Part shown: one piece after another, positions 1-12,200 of the stretch
Layout of the letters: each line of letters begins with the position of its first letter
Numbering within the stretch: the first letter of the stretch is position 1
From: Paramecium octaurelia
Taxonomy: Eukaryota > Ciliophora > Oligohymenophorea > Peniculida > Parameciidae
Length of the DNA: 64,000 bases
Assembly: GCA_905182995.1 (NCBI GenBank)
Contig: CAJJDP010000071.1
Span: 412,988-476,987 of the forward strand
Reading direction: 5' to 3'
The notes under the pieces: generated by a model
The model's input: the letters and a program-made list of their open reading frames with translations, nothing else
The model's database searches: none
What the model was told of the DNA's origin: nothing
Made by a program: the position numbers and the translations under genes

Positions 1-460
1 TTGGCTTACGTTAATTAGGCTCTTAGTTCTTCAGCAGTTCGTGTTTATTAATCTTCTTTCAAAATCTATTCTTTCTATTCTTGCAATTGATTATACAGAT
101 TCTCCTATTATTCCCTTAGTTCCTTCTCGTACTTTTCGATAAGATCATCTTTGCCTCTGATTGTGGATTCCAGTTCCTTTGTTTGATCAATATATTCCTT
201 AAGAGTTATCTATTTTAATTATTAATTCAATTTTATACTTTAAGCTCTTTATTTAAACTTCTCATTTTGTTATACTTGTCTCTTGATACGTACTCCTTTT
301 CTTTGTCGTCCTTGTAATTTTTGTCAGAACGTATTGTAGTATCATTCTTCCCGCCTGATTAATACAATTAATCGATGACTTATTTCGAACGATTATACCT
401 CTCCAACAATCGTGAAAAGTCCTTTTCTATCTTTTCTGTTTGACCATCTCTCAAATTCAT
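1..460 (-). CDS. Coiled-coil protein, 5' part only (runs off window start)
   Basis: The reverse strand reads openly from an ATG at 460 (MNLRDGQTEKIEKDFSRLLE) to the window edge, with TAA/TAG as Gln. One 29-nt GTA...TAG intron near 181-210 removes an in-frame TGA. The product is rich in Glu, Lys and Gln with heptad-like spacing and looks like a long coiled coil; no enzymatic motif is visible. An upstream TGA in the same frame limits the start to 460 unless a short 5' exon exists. Coding-looking sequence at 490-600 (with a possible 26-nt intron) could not be joined to it cleanly. The function is unknown. Confidence 0.6.
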
Positions 461-690
461 TTTTAATATTCAAATTTATTAACTGATTTAAATTACGTAA
501 AATAACAATTATTTATCAATTACATCCTTGTCTCTATTATAGTGATCCTACTCAGTTACTTTCGATCTTCATCTAATGCTCTTATATTAGAAGAATGTGA
601 AAAATAAATAATAGGATTAATGCAATTAGTTTTATTACAAAATAATTTAAAAATTCATATATTATATATGAATATCAAAATCTTGTACTA

Positions 691-1773
691 TCATTCATGT
701 TCCTCTTGTTGCTAATTAGATTTATAATAATTTTGATTATATTATTAAAATGAAAATGCTTAGCTTTGTTCCTTAGACAATGAATTTTATAATTGCTATT
801 TAAGTAACTTATCAGTAGTCAGCTATAGCTAGGTTTACATCTCTATATTTTATTCACGCAAATATTAATTCTCAACTTCCAATTATTGTAACTTGTCTTT
901 CAATTCAGTCAACTCCTCAACCAGATTATTCTAATCGGAACTATTCTTCTATCCCTCTTATACTTATTGCGAATCACTTGATTTCCTGCTCTCTATTTAT
1001 TGATACTCGACCTCATTCCTATAATTTTTATATCGAATTTTCCATTTTTCTTTTTTCTCTTAAATTTTACTTAATTGCTTGATCTACTCTTATAACTTCT
1101 TATTGCTCTCAGTTAATTGATTTCTTTGACTTTACTGAAGATTGTTGTCATTCTCCAATTATTTTATCTTGTCATCCTTGGATGTGCCTTTAGTTTAAAT
1201 TTCAACCAATTTTTAATAGAGAGAATTCCTTTCCTCCTTTATTTCCTTGTAATTATCTTGGATGATTTTATATTGCAATTTCATCTCTAATAGCTATTAC
1301 TTCATCGATTCATTTTATTCTGATAATTGTTTTATTTACTATTCCAAATTATTCTCAGACTCCAGAGTCTTTTCCATGCACCTGAACTTATGGTACTATT
1401 CCAAATAGCTCTAGTTTTTCTATCTGCTTTTAATAAATAATTACTTGTAAGTGTATGATAGTTTCTATATTTCCTGCTATTGTCTTATTGCTTAAATTTA
1501 TTGCTTTAATAATAGGTTTTCCATTTCACAATCATGTAGGGCAGATGATTTCCTCAAGTATTGGTTATTTAAATCATCCAATTCTAGCTCTAGCAATTTT
1601 CTTTGCTAATTTGATCTATGCAATTCCTATTCAAGTTGATTACATTTTATAATCTGATCAGTGTTACACTTAAAAGGTGACTTAGAAGTGCAGGACTCCT
1701 AAAACGAAGCCCGAGTTCCTCTTGACGTATTCAGAGTGAGATTGAACTTTTTTTTTAACGGACTAGATTACAT
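691..1773 (-). CDS. Coiled-coil protein, about 360 aa
   Basis: A single uninterrupted frame runs from ATG 1773 (MQSSPLKKKFNLTLNTSRGT) to TGA 691 when TAA/TAG are read as Gln. After a basic, Ser/Thr-rich N-terminus of about 60 residues, nearly the whole protein is Gln/Glu/Lys/Leu-rich helix with frequent QQ and LE pairs, typical of the structural coiled-coil proteins abundant in ciliates. The frame stays open upstream of 1773, so a start further upstream cannot be excluded. No membrane segment or signal peptide is seen. A same-strand neighbour begins 230 bp downstream. The role is unknown; a cytoskeletal or basal-body scaffold is only a guess. Confidence 0.65.
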
Positions 1774-2067
1774 TTTATAATTATTTACAGAAGCTTATAG
1801 TTCATTTGATTATTTTTCAATAATTTTTCTTATTAAATATCGAACCATATTTAAGGGTTCATATTAGAGTATTATTCCAGAATAATGGAATAGTTCAATA
1901 AGAAGTTTCTTAATGGTATTGAGCTAAGTATTTATATTTGAGATTGGTGTTAAAAATTATTGGTTATTATATTGTTTATTTTATATTGAATCAGTGAATT
2001 GAATTAGTTTAAGTAATTAATTACGAATAAATAAAAACAAATTAAAATCATTAGAAAATGGTTCCTT

Positions 2068-2328
2068 TCAGGAATCGATTTCGATGCTTTTTTCAGTAAT
2101 TTAGTTTAAGCTGCTTGAAGTTTAGAGATGTAATCTCTTGATTCTTCTGAGTGTCTTTAATTTTTGAGAGACTTAAGTTATAGCATCTCTTCTGTCTACT
2201 AACTTGTCATTAACATCTTGACGCATAATTATCATTTTGAGTATTGATTTTTCCTCTTTGGCGATATATTTTTGATCGTAGAGAGTTTGCACATACTTGA
2301 GAGCGTTTTAGAAGTAGGTTTGTGTCAT
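2068..2328 (-). CDS. Small hypothetical protein, 86 aa (paralogue of next small gene)
   Basis: An intronless frame runs from ATG 2328 (MTQTYFQNALKYVQTLYDQK) to TGA 2068. It is compact, helical and strongly basic toward the C-terminus. The central pattern EEKSILKMIIMR matches EEKLILKDLIVR in the small protein encoded just upstream (2641-2898), at the same distance from the N-terminus, so the two are probably diverged tandem duplicates. I recognise no known domain. Coding use of TAA/TAG and the clean start and stop make it likely real despite its size. Confidence 0.55.
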
Positions 2329-2640
2329 TTAAGAAAAATTGATTTTTATATTATATAATTTTAAATTATATCAAATTAAGTTAAAAGGGGATTTTATTTT
2401 TAGTTTATTTTTGGAAATTAATTGTATTTTGGATATATATTGGTGATAAAATAATGCGTATTAATTTTATGTTATTTATTTTAAGATGCGCAATATTAGC
2501 GATGTTGGTGAAAAAAATTATATATGGCAAGAATTCTAGAAGCATTTCCCATATTCTATATAACTAATAATTGGTTAATATATGGTTTTGGAGAAAATAT
2601 ATACACACAAATCTCACTGAAATATTTTTAAACAGGACTT

Positions 2641-2898
2641 TCAAAACAACTCTTCATCAGTCTCCTCATCAATTATAAGAAGCTAGGGCTGCTTGATCGT
2701 GGACTCCCTTCTGTATTTTCTAATTAATTATAAAAAAAAGTAAGAGAGCTATTCTGCACTAATTGTAGAGGGTATTTTAAATTCATTTCTAACTATTAGA
2801 TCTTTTAGGATAAGTTTCTCCTCCTCATTAACAAGTTTAAGTTCGCCCAGGGAGCGCAAAGTTTAAAAACACATCCTAAAAAAGGATTCATTCATCAT
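2641..2898 (-). CDS. Small hypothetical protein, 85 aa (paralogue of previous)
   Basis: An intronless frame runs from ATG 2898 (the first of two adjacent ATGs) to TGA 2641. It begins MMNESFFRMCFQTLRSLGEL, continues with a helical core containing EEKLILKDLIVRNE, and ends with an acidic tail (DEETDEELF). It is the same size as the 2068-2328 product and shares its core pattern. It lies in the same orientation 312 bp upstream. No signal peptide or membrane segment is seen. It could be a short helical adaptor; its function is unknown. Confidence 0.55.
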
Positions 2899-3087
2899 TT
2901 CTGATTAATAATATTAATATGCTCTTTTTTTTATTGTGCTGAATTTAAATTAATTGAGCCAACTCTTTTATTAATACATATAATAATATTTCTATTAAGT
3001 GTGATTTGTAAGAAATGTTCAATTTAAATCAAGTTGTAATAAAGTATAACTATTTTCCTTTTTAGTTGAATCAACTTCTAGTATTGT

Positions 3088-3322
3088 ATGAGTTACAAAT
3101 TTGATAAAAGTATTGTATTCATTTAGAAACTATCAGGGGAAGCAATTAATGAGTGTTTTTAATTGAAGAAAATGATGTTATCAAAGTTAGTTGTAAAATA
3201 ATGAACTTAATTAGAATCATATTTAAATCCATGTAAGCATTTAAAAGTTTTTATTTCCTTTCTTTCTTTCATAGATAATCTTAGAAGAGAGCTGTGAGAA
3301 TGCAATTTATCAGGAGAGGTGA
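3088..3322 (+). CDS. Possible small protein, about 55 aa, two short introns
   Basis: ATG 3088 opens a frame (MSYKFDKSIVFIQKLSGEAI) that stays coding-like for about 40 residues. It needs removal of a 22- or 25-nt GT...TAG segment near 3190. A second pyrimidine-rich 42-nt GTAAG...TAG segment near 3232 then leads to a short tail ending at TGA 3322. Both introns fit GT/AG rules, but the second is long for Paramecium. An upstream coding segment from 3017 cannot be excluded. No homology is recognised. Confidence 0.3.
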
Positions 3323-3472
3323 TTTATTTAGGAATGATTAATATTTTAATATTATTTTAGCAAATAAACCGAAATTAGAAAATTTTAACTTATTTATTTG
3401 TAACAATATCTCATCTGATAAATAAATATCAAAAAGTAAATATACTTTAAATATTGATAAAAAAGAAATAAT

Positions 3473-6400
3473 TCAAGATCCCAAAATAATATTTTTGAAC
3501 ATTTCCATTCTCAGACTGCTTCTTTCTTCAGTTCTAATACTTGATTCGAACAACTATTTCTTGACATCATGAAGCTTGATCATCCTTTCCTCTACAGTCT
3601 ATTGGCAAATTAATCTATAAACATGTGTCTCCTTAGTCTAACCAATTCTATAAACTCTTTCTATGGCTTATTCTTCTACAGCAGGGTTCCTTCATGATTT
3701 ATTAATAAATTTACCACCAAGGATCTATCATGATGACATGATTGGCAGCAGTTAGATTTAATCCAACCCCACCAGCTTTGAGTGAAATGATAAATATCCT
3801 GTATTCATCCTACTCTTTGAAAGTCCTCAAAACTTCAGCTCTCTCTTATTATGGCATGCTCCCATCCAATCTCTAAATATTATCAATCAATAGTTTACTA
3901 AATGCTTAATTTTCTAATTATCAAGATCAAATTCGATCATTTGTATCATGCCAATAAATTAAGTGAATATCACACACTTTTCATTCTTTGGAATAGCATC
4001 CAATATTTGCATTACTTTTTCTATTTTGCTTGATCTTTTATAGTTTTCCTTCCAATTTAAACTAAATGAACTCTCCCTAGGCAAAGTCATAGTATCTTGT
4101 TTGGTTAAATATTTCCTGCAATATGGACATTCACTGGAATTTGCCAAAATACCATATAAACATAATCGACAAAGAAAATGCAAACAAATAGTGACAATTG
4201 TATCTTCCACCTATTCCAAACATACAGGACATGGTGGAATATCATTTTCTTTGACTCTCCTCAAAACCTCTTGTTTATATTATTGTTGATCTTGGCAGAT
4301 CTGAACTTATTAATTGTTCATTAACAATTCCTCTTAGTCTTCTCTATCCAAAGCTTGACTACTTAGGAATTTATCAATCTGCTCTTCCAATTGATCAATA
4401 TTCTTGACATCACTTCTAGATGTAATTAGTAAGGGATGATCACAAATTTGTCTAAGTCTAATTAAGAGTTCAAACACTTTCATATATTGAGACATTAAGA
4501 TTCCTTTGGCTAAGAACCCTTCAACTTCATCTTGAGATTTCTTCTCCATCTTATCATAGACCATTCGCTCATCCTTCTTTAATTCTATGTATTCGAAGTG
4601 AATTTCTTTATTTGGTAAATTGATTATGGGCCTCCCATTTTGATCCTTGCTCTTCTTGGTTCTCCTTAACAAAATTGGTCTCAGAATGGAATTCAATAGA
4701 GGAAATATATTATCCTTCCCTTCCTCATGGGGTTTATTGATGTATGCATTCCACCAGAGATAATCAGACCATGGTTCTAGTTTAATAAAGTGTATTAGAC
4801 TAAACATATCATTGAGATTATTTTAAATAGGTGTACCAGTTGAACACCATCTATAATAACAATCTAATTCATAGGCTCCTTAAGCAAGCAATGTTGTTCT
4901 TCCCTTGATATAATGAGCCTCATCTAGAATCACTCTGAACCAACTATAATTATAGACTGAATATGGATCTTTGGAGGATTTCTTAAATTCTACACTAATT
5001 GTATGATATGAACTGACAACCACATCATATTGGCATAAATCTGATAGATTTCTTTCAGCTCCAGTATACTGAAATATTCGTAAGTGCTGACTACAATGAT
5101 AATTCAATTCATCTTGCCATTATTATAATAAACTCACTGGAACTATTATCAATGTCCTAGCCCATTTCTTCTTCTTATATCCTACATAATCTCCAATCCA
5201 TTTCTTCCCACTTTGATTCTAATTCTTCTTAGTACTTCTATGATGATAGTCCTATGGAGTTTTAAATGGATTAGCCAAAATCAAAGAAATCAACATCACA
5301 GTTTTACCCAAACCCATTTCATCAGCTAAAATGCCTCCATTACATCTTCGAGAAGAGGATGGAAAATCCAAAGAAGACAAACCTGAAAACGGATTGAAAT
5401 ATATTTTTAAGCCTTGAGTTGTTTAATACTCTTTCCATAATGGATGCAAAGCATTAGAAGAACTTTCGTCATCCACTTTAATCACTCCTTCTCTCTACAA
5501 TAACCATGTTAATGCCTATTTCTAATAATCAAATAGTTTCGAGCCCAATTATTTTGGACCATCATGCATTTCCAAATCATGATGAGTACAATTATTAAAG
5601 CCGAGGAACTTATCGCAATCTATTTCTTCGTTCATTTCATTTTAAGGCTTCTCCCTCTCTATTTCTACTTTCATCATTTAACTCTAATCTGAAGCATTAT
5701 TTTTTAGCTTAAAATCATTTAGAGATAATTATTTTGGCTTCTATTTAAAAGGGTCTTCTTAATAGGTCACTGCTGATTTACTTAAGGTGTTGTTATTACT
5801 ATTTTCTTTTATCTCCACATTGCTAGTTTCTATTTTTTTCTTGTCAATAAAATCCACTTTAGTTGAAGTTATCAATTTGCAATTGACTAAATCATATAAC
5901 TTTTAAAAGTTGTCACTGTATCTAACAAACTCTTGCACAGTATCATCAAACTAATCGCTTGTTCCATCAGATAATGCCTTCTCATTTAGAAACACATCAA
6001 TTTACAATAATATTAAATCATGTGTTTTACATAGGATCTAGGATTGAACATGATATCCAACTATTTTCACGTAGTTCTCCTATAACAATGGACTAAATAG
6101 ATCCTCGTATTCTGAATTCAATCGACCTATCTAATATGATTACATAAACTTACTTCTCGGTCATTATAACCTATTCTAATTATATTTTATCCTTTCACAA
6201 TTTTATTTGATTTTTTTCCTTTATCAACCACTTTGCAAGTCCCATCCAAAATTAGTTGAATTGGTTATTATTATACATCCTTCAAATTTTGACTTCCCAA
6301 AGCATAACCTTTGATTTTTGCACTTCCTATAAAAAGCGGAAATGTGATGCCACGATTAATAGTTGTTTCTCCTGAATTCAGTTTTAACCCAGAATTTTAG

Positions 6401-6954
6401 TTTTTTTTTTCATTTTTTTCCGAATCATCGGTTTGTTTACTTTCTCGTTCTTCCAATATTTAATCTTTCTATTCCTTTGTCTTATTCTACTTCTTTTTAT
6501 TTTTTTATTATTAATTCTGTAATTATGTGTTTTTTTGTTCTTCCTCATTTTTTTATTATTTCAACATTTCTGAACTCTATCGAAATTTAGCTTGTCTTTT
6601 TTCCTATGCATATTGAATTGCAATCTCTTCAATATCGTTTGTTTACTAGAAATCCAAATTTCCAGAGGGTTTGCTTAAAACTATCTATTGATCCAAGCAT
6701 TCCTCGATAGGCTTTTAATACTCCTAATTTAAGTCCTTCAGAATCTTCTATAACTATTATTATTTTTTAGCTCCTTCCATTAATTTAGTGATACCCGAAG
6801 TTGGTTATTATCTCTTCTTTCTCTCCTCAGCTTGATAAAAGTAATTTAATGCTAATTCTATGTCATTTTTGCCGTATCGCAAATATTACTTGGCTTTCTC
6901 TTCGTTCAATTATCCTCCTGAAATTGCAATCATTTATTGAACAAGTTCTTCCAT
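3473..6954 (-). CDS. RAD5: Rad5/HLTF-type DNA translocase and ubiquitin ligase (UBA-HIRAN-SNF2-RING-helicase C)
   Basis: ATG 6954 to TGA 3473 with one 23-nt intron (near 6145) gives about 1,152 residues. In order: an N-terminal UBA-like helix bundle (MEELVQQMIAISGGQLNEEK), a Gln/Lys-rich linker, a HIRAN domain at about 203-320 ([21 protein letters not shown]), SNF2 motif I with DEMGLGKT near 535, the DEAH box [11 protein letters not shown] near 667, an inserted C3HC4 RING near 900-945 (CLHFLCRLC then CPYC), and C-terminal helicase motif V ([14 protein letters not shown]) and motif VI before the stop. This order defines Rad5/HLTF/SHPRH-like enzymes, which remodel stalled replication forks and poly-ubiquitinate PCNA in the nucleus. 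The catalytic motifs look intact. The UBA-like head is unusual for Rad5. The start is supported by the UBA fold beginning immediately. Confidence 0.9.
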
Positions 6955-7149
6955 TTTATATTATAAATTTAAGACTAATTAATTTATTATTTAGAGGGAA
7001 AAACATAAAAGTTTAATTTTGAAATTTAGTAAAGCCATAAACACAACACTTTTATTATAATTTAATATTTATGTAATAATTTTTATAATTTCCAAACTTC
7101 TCTTCGGCCCATATAGCAACAGATGAAAAATAGCTGAATTCAAGACTGC

Positions 7150-7199
7150 ATTGTTAATTTTAACAATCAACTAAATATAATATTGTTAATTTTAACAAT
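7150..7199. promoter_or_regulatory. Two copies of an 18-bp perfect palindrome, 32 bp apart
   Basis: The sequence ATTGTTAATTTTAACAAT occurs exactly at 7150-7167 and again at 7182-7199. Each copy is its own reverse complement apart from the central TT, and the centres are 32 bp (three helical turns) apart. The pair lies about 200 bp upstream of the minus-strand Rad5-like start (6954) and just past the HSF stop (7217). It could be a paired operator for a dimeric factor, or a hairpin in the HSF 3' end. Confidence 0.5.
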
Positions 7200-7216
7200 T
7201 ATTTAAATACAAAAAG

Positions 7217-7968
7217 TCAAAACAATTTTGCGAATTAAATAGGAGAGCAAGGGAATTCTGAAAAGGGTGATAGTTGTCCAATTAAATCTTCATATAATGG
7301 TTCCATAAGATTGCTAGCATATTCTGGCTTATGTCCAAATATTAAATGAAATAACAAATGCATAGGCTTTTCATAGACTTCTCTTCGTTGTTCATTTGTG
7401 TAATTCTCTTTGAAGTGCTATAAAGTAAAATAGGAACAAATACATCAACTATTGCATTAATTTTTTTAGCAATTAAAAATTATATCTGAAATTGAATTCT
7501 CATTTGCATTAGCAACTTTTGTTACTATTTTCTCAAGATTTCTAATTGATTTCTCATATTATTGATCGACAGTTGAGGGGAAATACTATCAAAATATTGT
7601 TCTCCATTTTCTTTTGCTTTTTTCCTTCTTTGAATTTTGTGAAGTTCTTAACTAAAATAGCCATAATTAGTACTAGTTGCCTTGGAAAAAAAGAGGGTGA
7701 TTATAGATTTTCTAATTTTTTTCATTTTTTTTCATCTTAAATCCATACAAACTCAACTGCCTTAAAAATGATTAAAAATTCTATGTGTTAAAAAATTCTT
7801 CCATAATATTGCTTTGAAATTCCGGAATTCTTAAAATCTAAAATCCTTTTCCATCCTTTGTCCAACGAATAGTGGTCTGAAAACTGTCTTTCTAATTAAT
7901 ATTAAAGATCTTCATCTTACTTCCAAAATATCGTAAAGGATGGCAATAAACTTGGCTGGTTTGCTCAT
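7217..7968 (-). CDS. HSF: Heat-shock-factor-type transcription factor, 224 aa
   Basis: ATG 7968 (MSKPAKFIAILYDILE) to TGA 7217 with three introns (29, 22 and 26 nt) gives 224 residues. The first 100 form an HSF DNA-binding domain: LYDILE, IRWTKDGKGFQI, then NTQNFQSFLRQLSLYGFK and a basic HPLFFQGNYQELHKIQRRKK end, matching the HSF helix-turn-helix and wing. It continues with a short hydrophobic-repeat coiled coil (MRNQLEILRKQQQKLLMQMR) corresponding to HR-A/B, and a unique C-terminal tail. It is much shorter than animal HSF1 and lacks a visible activation domain. A second HSF lies at 21696-22547 and shares the position of the first intron. Confidence 0.88.
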
Positions 7969-8382
7969 GAAATTGTAAAAAAAGTAATATAAAAATATAT
8001 AAAATATTATCAAAATAATAAAAATCGAAAAAGAGGATAAAAATTGTAATTACATATTAAACTTATGAAACCCATCCAAAATTTTATGATTTCATTCTTG
8101 TAATTTTTATATTTTAAATAATTAATTCTTAATTTCTTCACTTTTTTTTGCACCAGTTTAATATTTTTGAAAAAAGAAAATTTACATAGAAATTTAGTAC
8201 AATATTTTTATTTAAAAGTGATTAATTCTAAGAATGTGATTATAATTTAACTGCGAAATTACTACTCCAATTCTGAAATCAATTATCGATAAAGGAATGT
8301 AATAATAATGACAAATCCATAATATCAGCAGCTATAATATTATTTTGAGTTTGAATAATGTTTAAAATTATAATAGACTTTA
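7969..8382. other. AT-rich intergenic region, nothing assigned
   Basis: About 410 bp of A+T-rich sequence lies upstream of the HSF start and before the protease relic. No reading frame with coding character, structured RNA or repeat was recognised on either strand. The promoter of the HSF gene presumably lies at the left edge. Confidence 0.4.
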
Positions 8383-8996
8383 ACTAAGGTAAATCGTGTG
8401 CATGCTTGGCTTTCTCTGATGATGGTTCAGTAGAAACTTTAGATTTCTAAGGGAGTTCGCCTATAAAAACACTGATATCAGATTAATAATTAATTGATCT
8501 TATAAAGATACAAAAATTTTGATGCCATGATGGTTTTGAAAATTAGAGTATTCCCTTAAGTAAAAAGAATGGTTTCACTACAAATAACAAATATCCATAT
8601 ATTGGTAAAAATATAATGCTAAATGTAAACTTGATAATACAAATTATCTAAGTTTCCAATTGTATCTCCTAATAAGTATAATTTATTGGTTTAATAACTC
8701 TTTATTCACAACCTCTTATCTCAAGTTGAAATGAATGATAATTTTGTGGACATTACTATTATATTTACACTGCACTTTCTATTAATCAAATATTGATGAT
8801 GTTTCTGCCAGTTCATCTTAAAATATTTAGAATGGGGCCATCGACGAATGCACATATAAATTATTAAACAAGTTGCCGACTCATTTTGAAAGGACTTAGT
8901 TTGGATAATCAAGAATTCATGAGTAACTATATCGTGAACAAGGATATGTTATATTACTAGCATAGGGTGGTTATGCTGTTTTCAAAATGAATCCTA
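8383..8996 (+). pseudogene. Relic of a papain-family (cathepsin L-like) cysteine protease
   Basis: Fragments in different frames line up in order with a C1A peptidase. Near 8396 CACLAFSDDGSVETLD resembles the catalytic CGSCWAFSATGALE. Near 8470 IKTLISDQQLIDL resembles LSEQQLVDC. Near 8530 CHDGF, NGFTTNNKYPYIGKN resembles CNGG...NGI..E..YPY. Near 8925 REQGYVILLAQGGYAVF resembles WGEQGYV.LA...N.CG. The frames do not join without shifts, the Trp after the catalytic Cys is lost, and the His and Asn regions are not recognisable. No signal peptide or propeptide was found. I read it as a dead duplicate. The alternative, a very intron-rich divergent gene, is less likely. Confidence 0.55.
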
Positions 8997-9262
8997 TATT
9001 TATTACCTTGATTGAATTGCACATTACATATAAATAATTACACATCTTAATTTTTATGAAAATATTATCTAATTTGATTTACCATTTCAATTATTATTTT
9101 ATATTTATTATGAAACAATCCTAAATATTTACTAAGAGTTTTTATTAAACTCATGATAAGAATACAAGAAAATTTCTTACAGGTTAATAAGTTGAAGTGG
9201 AAAAGCAACCAAAAAAAAATGGAAAAATATTGTCTAGATAAGTCAGACTGCAGGAGACAAAT

Positions 9263-12200
9263 ATGATTCAAATTAAAAATGATAAGACAATAAAGTACCC
9301 AAATGGTTTCCTTTTGATTACTAAAGTATTGCTGTCTAATAAGTTAGTAAGAGTTTGAAAAATTACCAGAAAATCAAAAGGCTTTTTTCAGATGGACAAC
9401 CAATTAGAGCAAGAATGTAAGAATATTGTTTGATCGTTCTTCTGAAGGATTGAATAAGACATAGATTGAACAATTTGAAAAACCCACAGCTGTTTATTTT
9501 GACAATATTGAAACAGGCATTAGATTCGCAGAATTTTTGAAGTTCAAAAATGCAGAGATACTCAATCATTTGAATGATACTCTTACAAGGATATAGTCAG
9601 TGTGGTTTCATTTATCAAGTTTGAAGATAGTTGAAAGTTCAATTGAAAAAATGAATAATGAAGCCCAATAAATTCGATATTATTAACTAAAAGAATAAAA
9701 TGAATTTCTATTAGATTTTGATGAATTACTTGATTATGACAAAATCAGATATGAAGAAATGTTAAATATACTATTCAAAAAGGCTGAATATGAGGAAAAG
9801 CATAAAAAGCAAACTATTAAGCAATAAAAAGTTGAAATAATGAAATAATCAGAGAACTTTATCAAAAATAAGGAGGTTCAAGCAATGAGACAATTGCTTT
9901 AACTTTGGAAATAAGTTGCAGGAGGTATATTAAGAGAGAACGAAGATTTAGAGGAATATTAATAAAGAGAGTTGGAAGACGAGGAAAGAAAACTGTAAAT
10001 AGAGATTGAAGCTATTGAAAATGATTAGTAAAGAATCTCTTAAATATAGTAGTCTCAAATATAGCAGCAGAATTAATAATAAAATTTACCTTAACATAAA
10101 GATCTACATCTTACTAAATTTAAACTTATAATAGGCTAACACATTAAATTGTTTAATCCTATTTTGTATGTTTACTTTAAGAGTATAGAATCGAACTATT
10201 ACGGCAAAATGGAATTTGTTAAAGGTCAAGAGATCAATTTTATGTAATTAGATATGAAGGGATGGACAGCTGATCTCGAGGTGACTTTTTCTGGATTTCA
10301 GATGTAGGATGCTTTAGATATAGTGATTTACGATGACTATCAAGAAGTAAATGAGAAGATGTTGGCCAGAGCACAAGAAGAATAAAATAACATTTTGGCT
10401 TTTTTGGCTACTGCAAAGAAGGTTATGCAAGGTAGAATTTATCTAAGAGATTTTGAGAAAAACTTAAATAATAATCGAAGACATTTTGCTAGCTTAGAAG
10501 TATCAGCGAATTTATAATAAAAAGTGACAGGAAATCAATTACTAAATGTTCCCATGATACAAATAGACATTCATGAGGATAGTCCCTTTTCCATTTTAAA
10601 TTCTACTGTTAATCCATTTTACTTAGATATTATTGAAGTGCCATTTACAGCTCAGGAAATGAAGTGTTTTGCAAGACAACTAAAATCTCCTTTTAATAGT
10701 TTGTAATAGTAATGGGATTCCTTCAAAGTTGAATCTTTGGAATTTGCTCTTCAAGTTAGAGGGCAAATATGGGTTAATAGTAAATAATCAGATGATGATT
10801 TAATTGAAATTTAAGAGTTCATTGTAGAAGAACAAGGAATTGAAGAATAAAAAAGTAAATTTACTTTGCTTGCTGAATACTTGTAATAAAACCAGATTCA
10901 AAATAAATAGGATTTTGTGAAAAATAAATTAATTTAGGCATGTAGGAAAGGTTTTACTAAATAATCTAGAAATGAATTAATTCCTATTTTCTTATAGTTT
11001 AATAACAAAATTACTAAATTCCTGCAAGATATTGGAATTGAGTGGAATCAAAATGAAAGCATTATAGATCTTATTTAGAATGAAATAAATTAGTATATAG
11101 AGTAAGATACTATAGAAGCTAATAATGAGAGAGTTTAAAATTACATAGATGGTTTATAATTTAGATAAACTACTGTTTGGACAGATCAGTTTATTAAGAA
11201 ATTGTAGTTATAGAAAGATAGGATTGCATATCTTTTGAATTGTTTTGAGTTGAGTGATCATATGAAAAATAAGATGATTTTGACTATAAAATTGTTCCAA
11301 CTTTTTAATTAAAGAGAAGATTGTGATGATTATGTTCTGAAAATAATTTTATGTTTAGATTACAAACTAATGATTCCGAAAATTTAATGTGAGAAGCTTG
11401 ATTTTTAATGGTTTAGAAGTCATTTGAATAATTTATTTAGTGATTTCTTTTATTTTGATATATGGTTACGGGTATTTGATTATATAATTGGAATAGGTTT
11501 TGTAAATGGAGATTTTGACAGGGCAATAGCCAGTGTAATTGGTGGAATTCTAAATGAAGTGGACTCTAACAAATATAGAACCAAAGAAGAATTCATCACA
11601 GGGCTGACAATTTATGGCAAGTTGTTATGTGATCCTGAAAAATTGATCATGGCATGTTATAACTCATATAATCATCAGGAATTCATATATTTAGAATCTG
11701 ATGAATAAATCTTAGAGATCTTGACCTTAAATGGTAATCCATTAGAGCAGATTTGCAAAGATCAGATCTAATAATAATAACAATCACATATATAAAGTTT
11801 TATTATTGATGTTCCTGAGGAGCATGAAGGATCTATTTATGAGATTCATGAATAGCACTAATAATCAGCAAATTTGTAGAGATCTCATTAAAAGTATCTA
11901 TTCAAGTAAAAAGTTGAAAAGATTCATATTTTAATACATTCCATGTATTTGCATTAGATAGTCTTTCATGAGTAAAATGTAGTTTCAATTTAGAATCAAA
12001 GAAGAAATGAAGAGGATGGATTATATTTTGAATTGCCATTCACTTCTTAGATTGTGGATATATAAATAAATGAGAACTTTAAGGGATAAATTGATATTGG
12101 TTACTTTTTAGTAAATACTATTTACAAAAACACATTAATTTTAAATGATAACTATGATATGGAAAGACACTATGAAATATCTGAGTTAGAGTATTCAATT

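Noticed and set aside
1455-1652. Plus-strand hydrophobic ORF that looks like a small membrane protein
   Set aside because: The opposite strand carries the continuous coiled-coil frame 691-1773; this is its shadow.
6363-7016. Three hydrophobic-looking plus-strand ORFs
   Set aside because: They are antisense to the Gln/Lys-rich N-terminal part of the Rad5-like protein; the Phe/Ile-rich content comes from complementing Lys/Asn/Gln codons.
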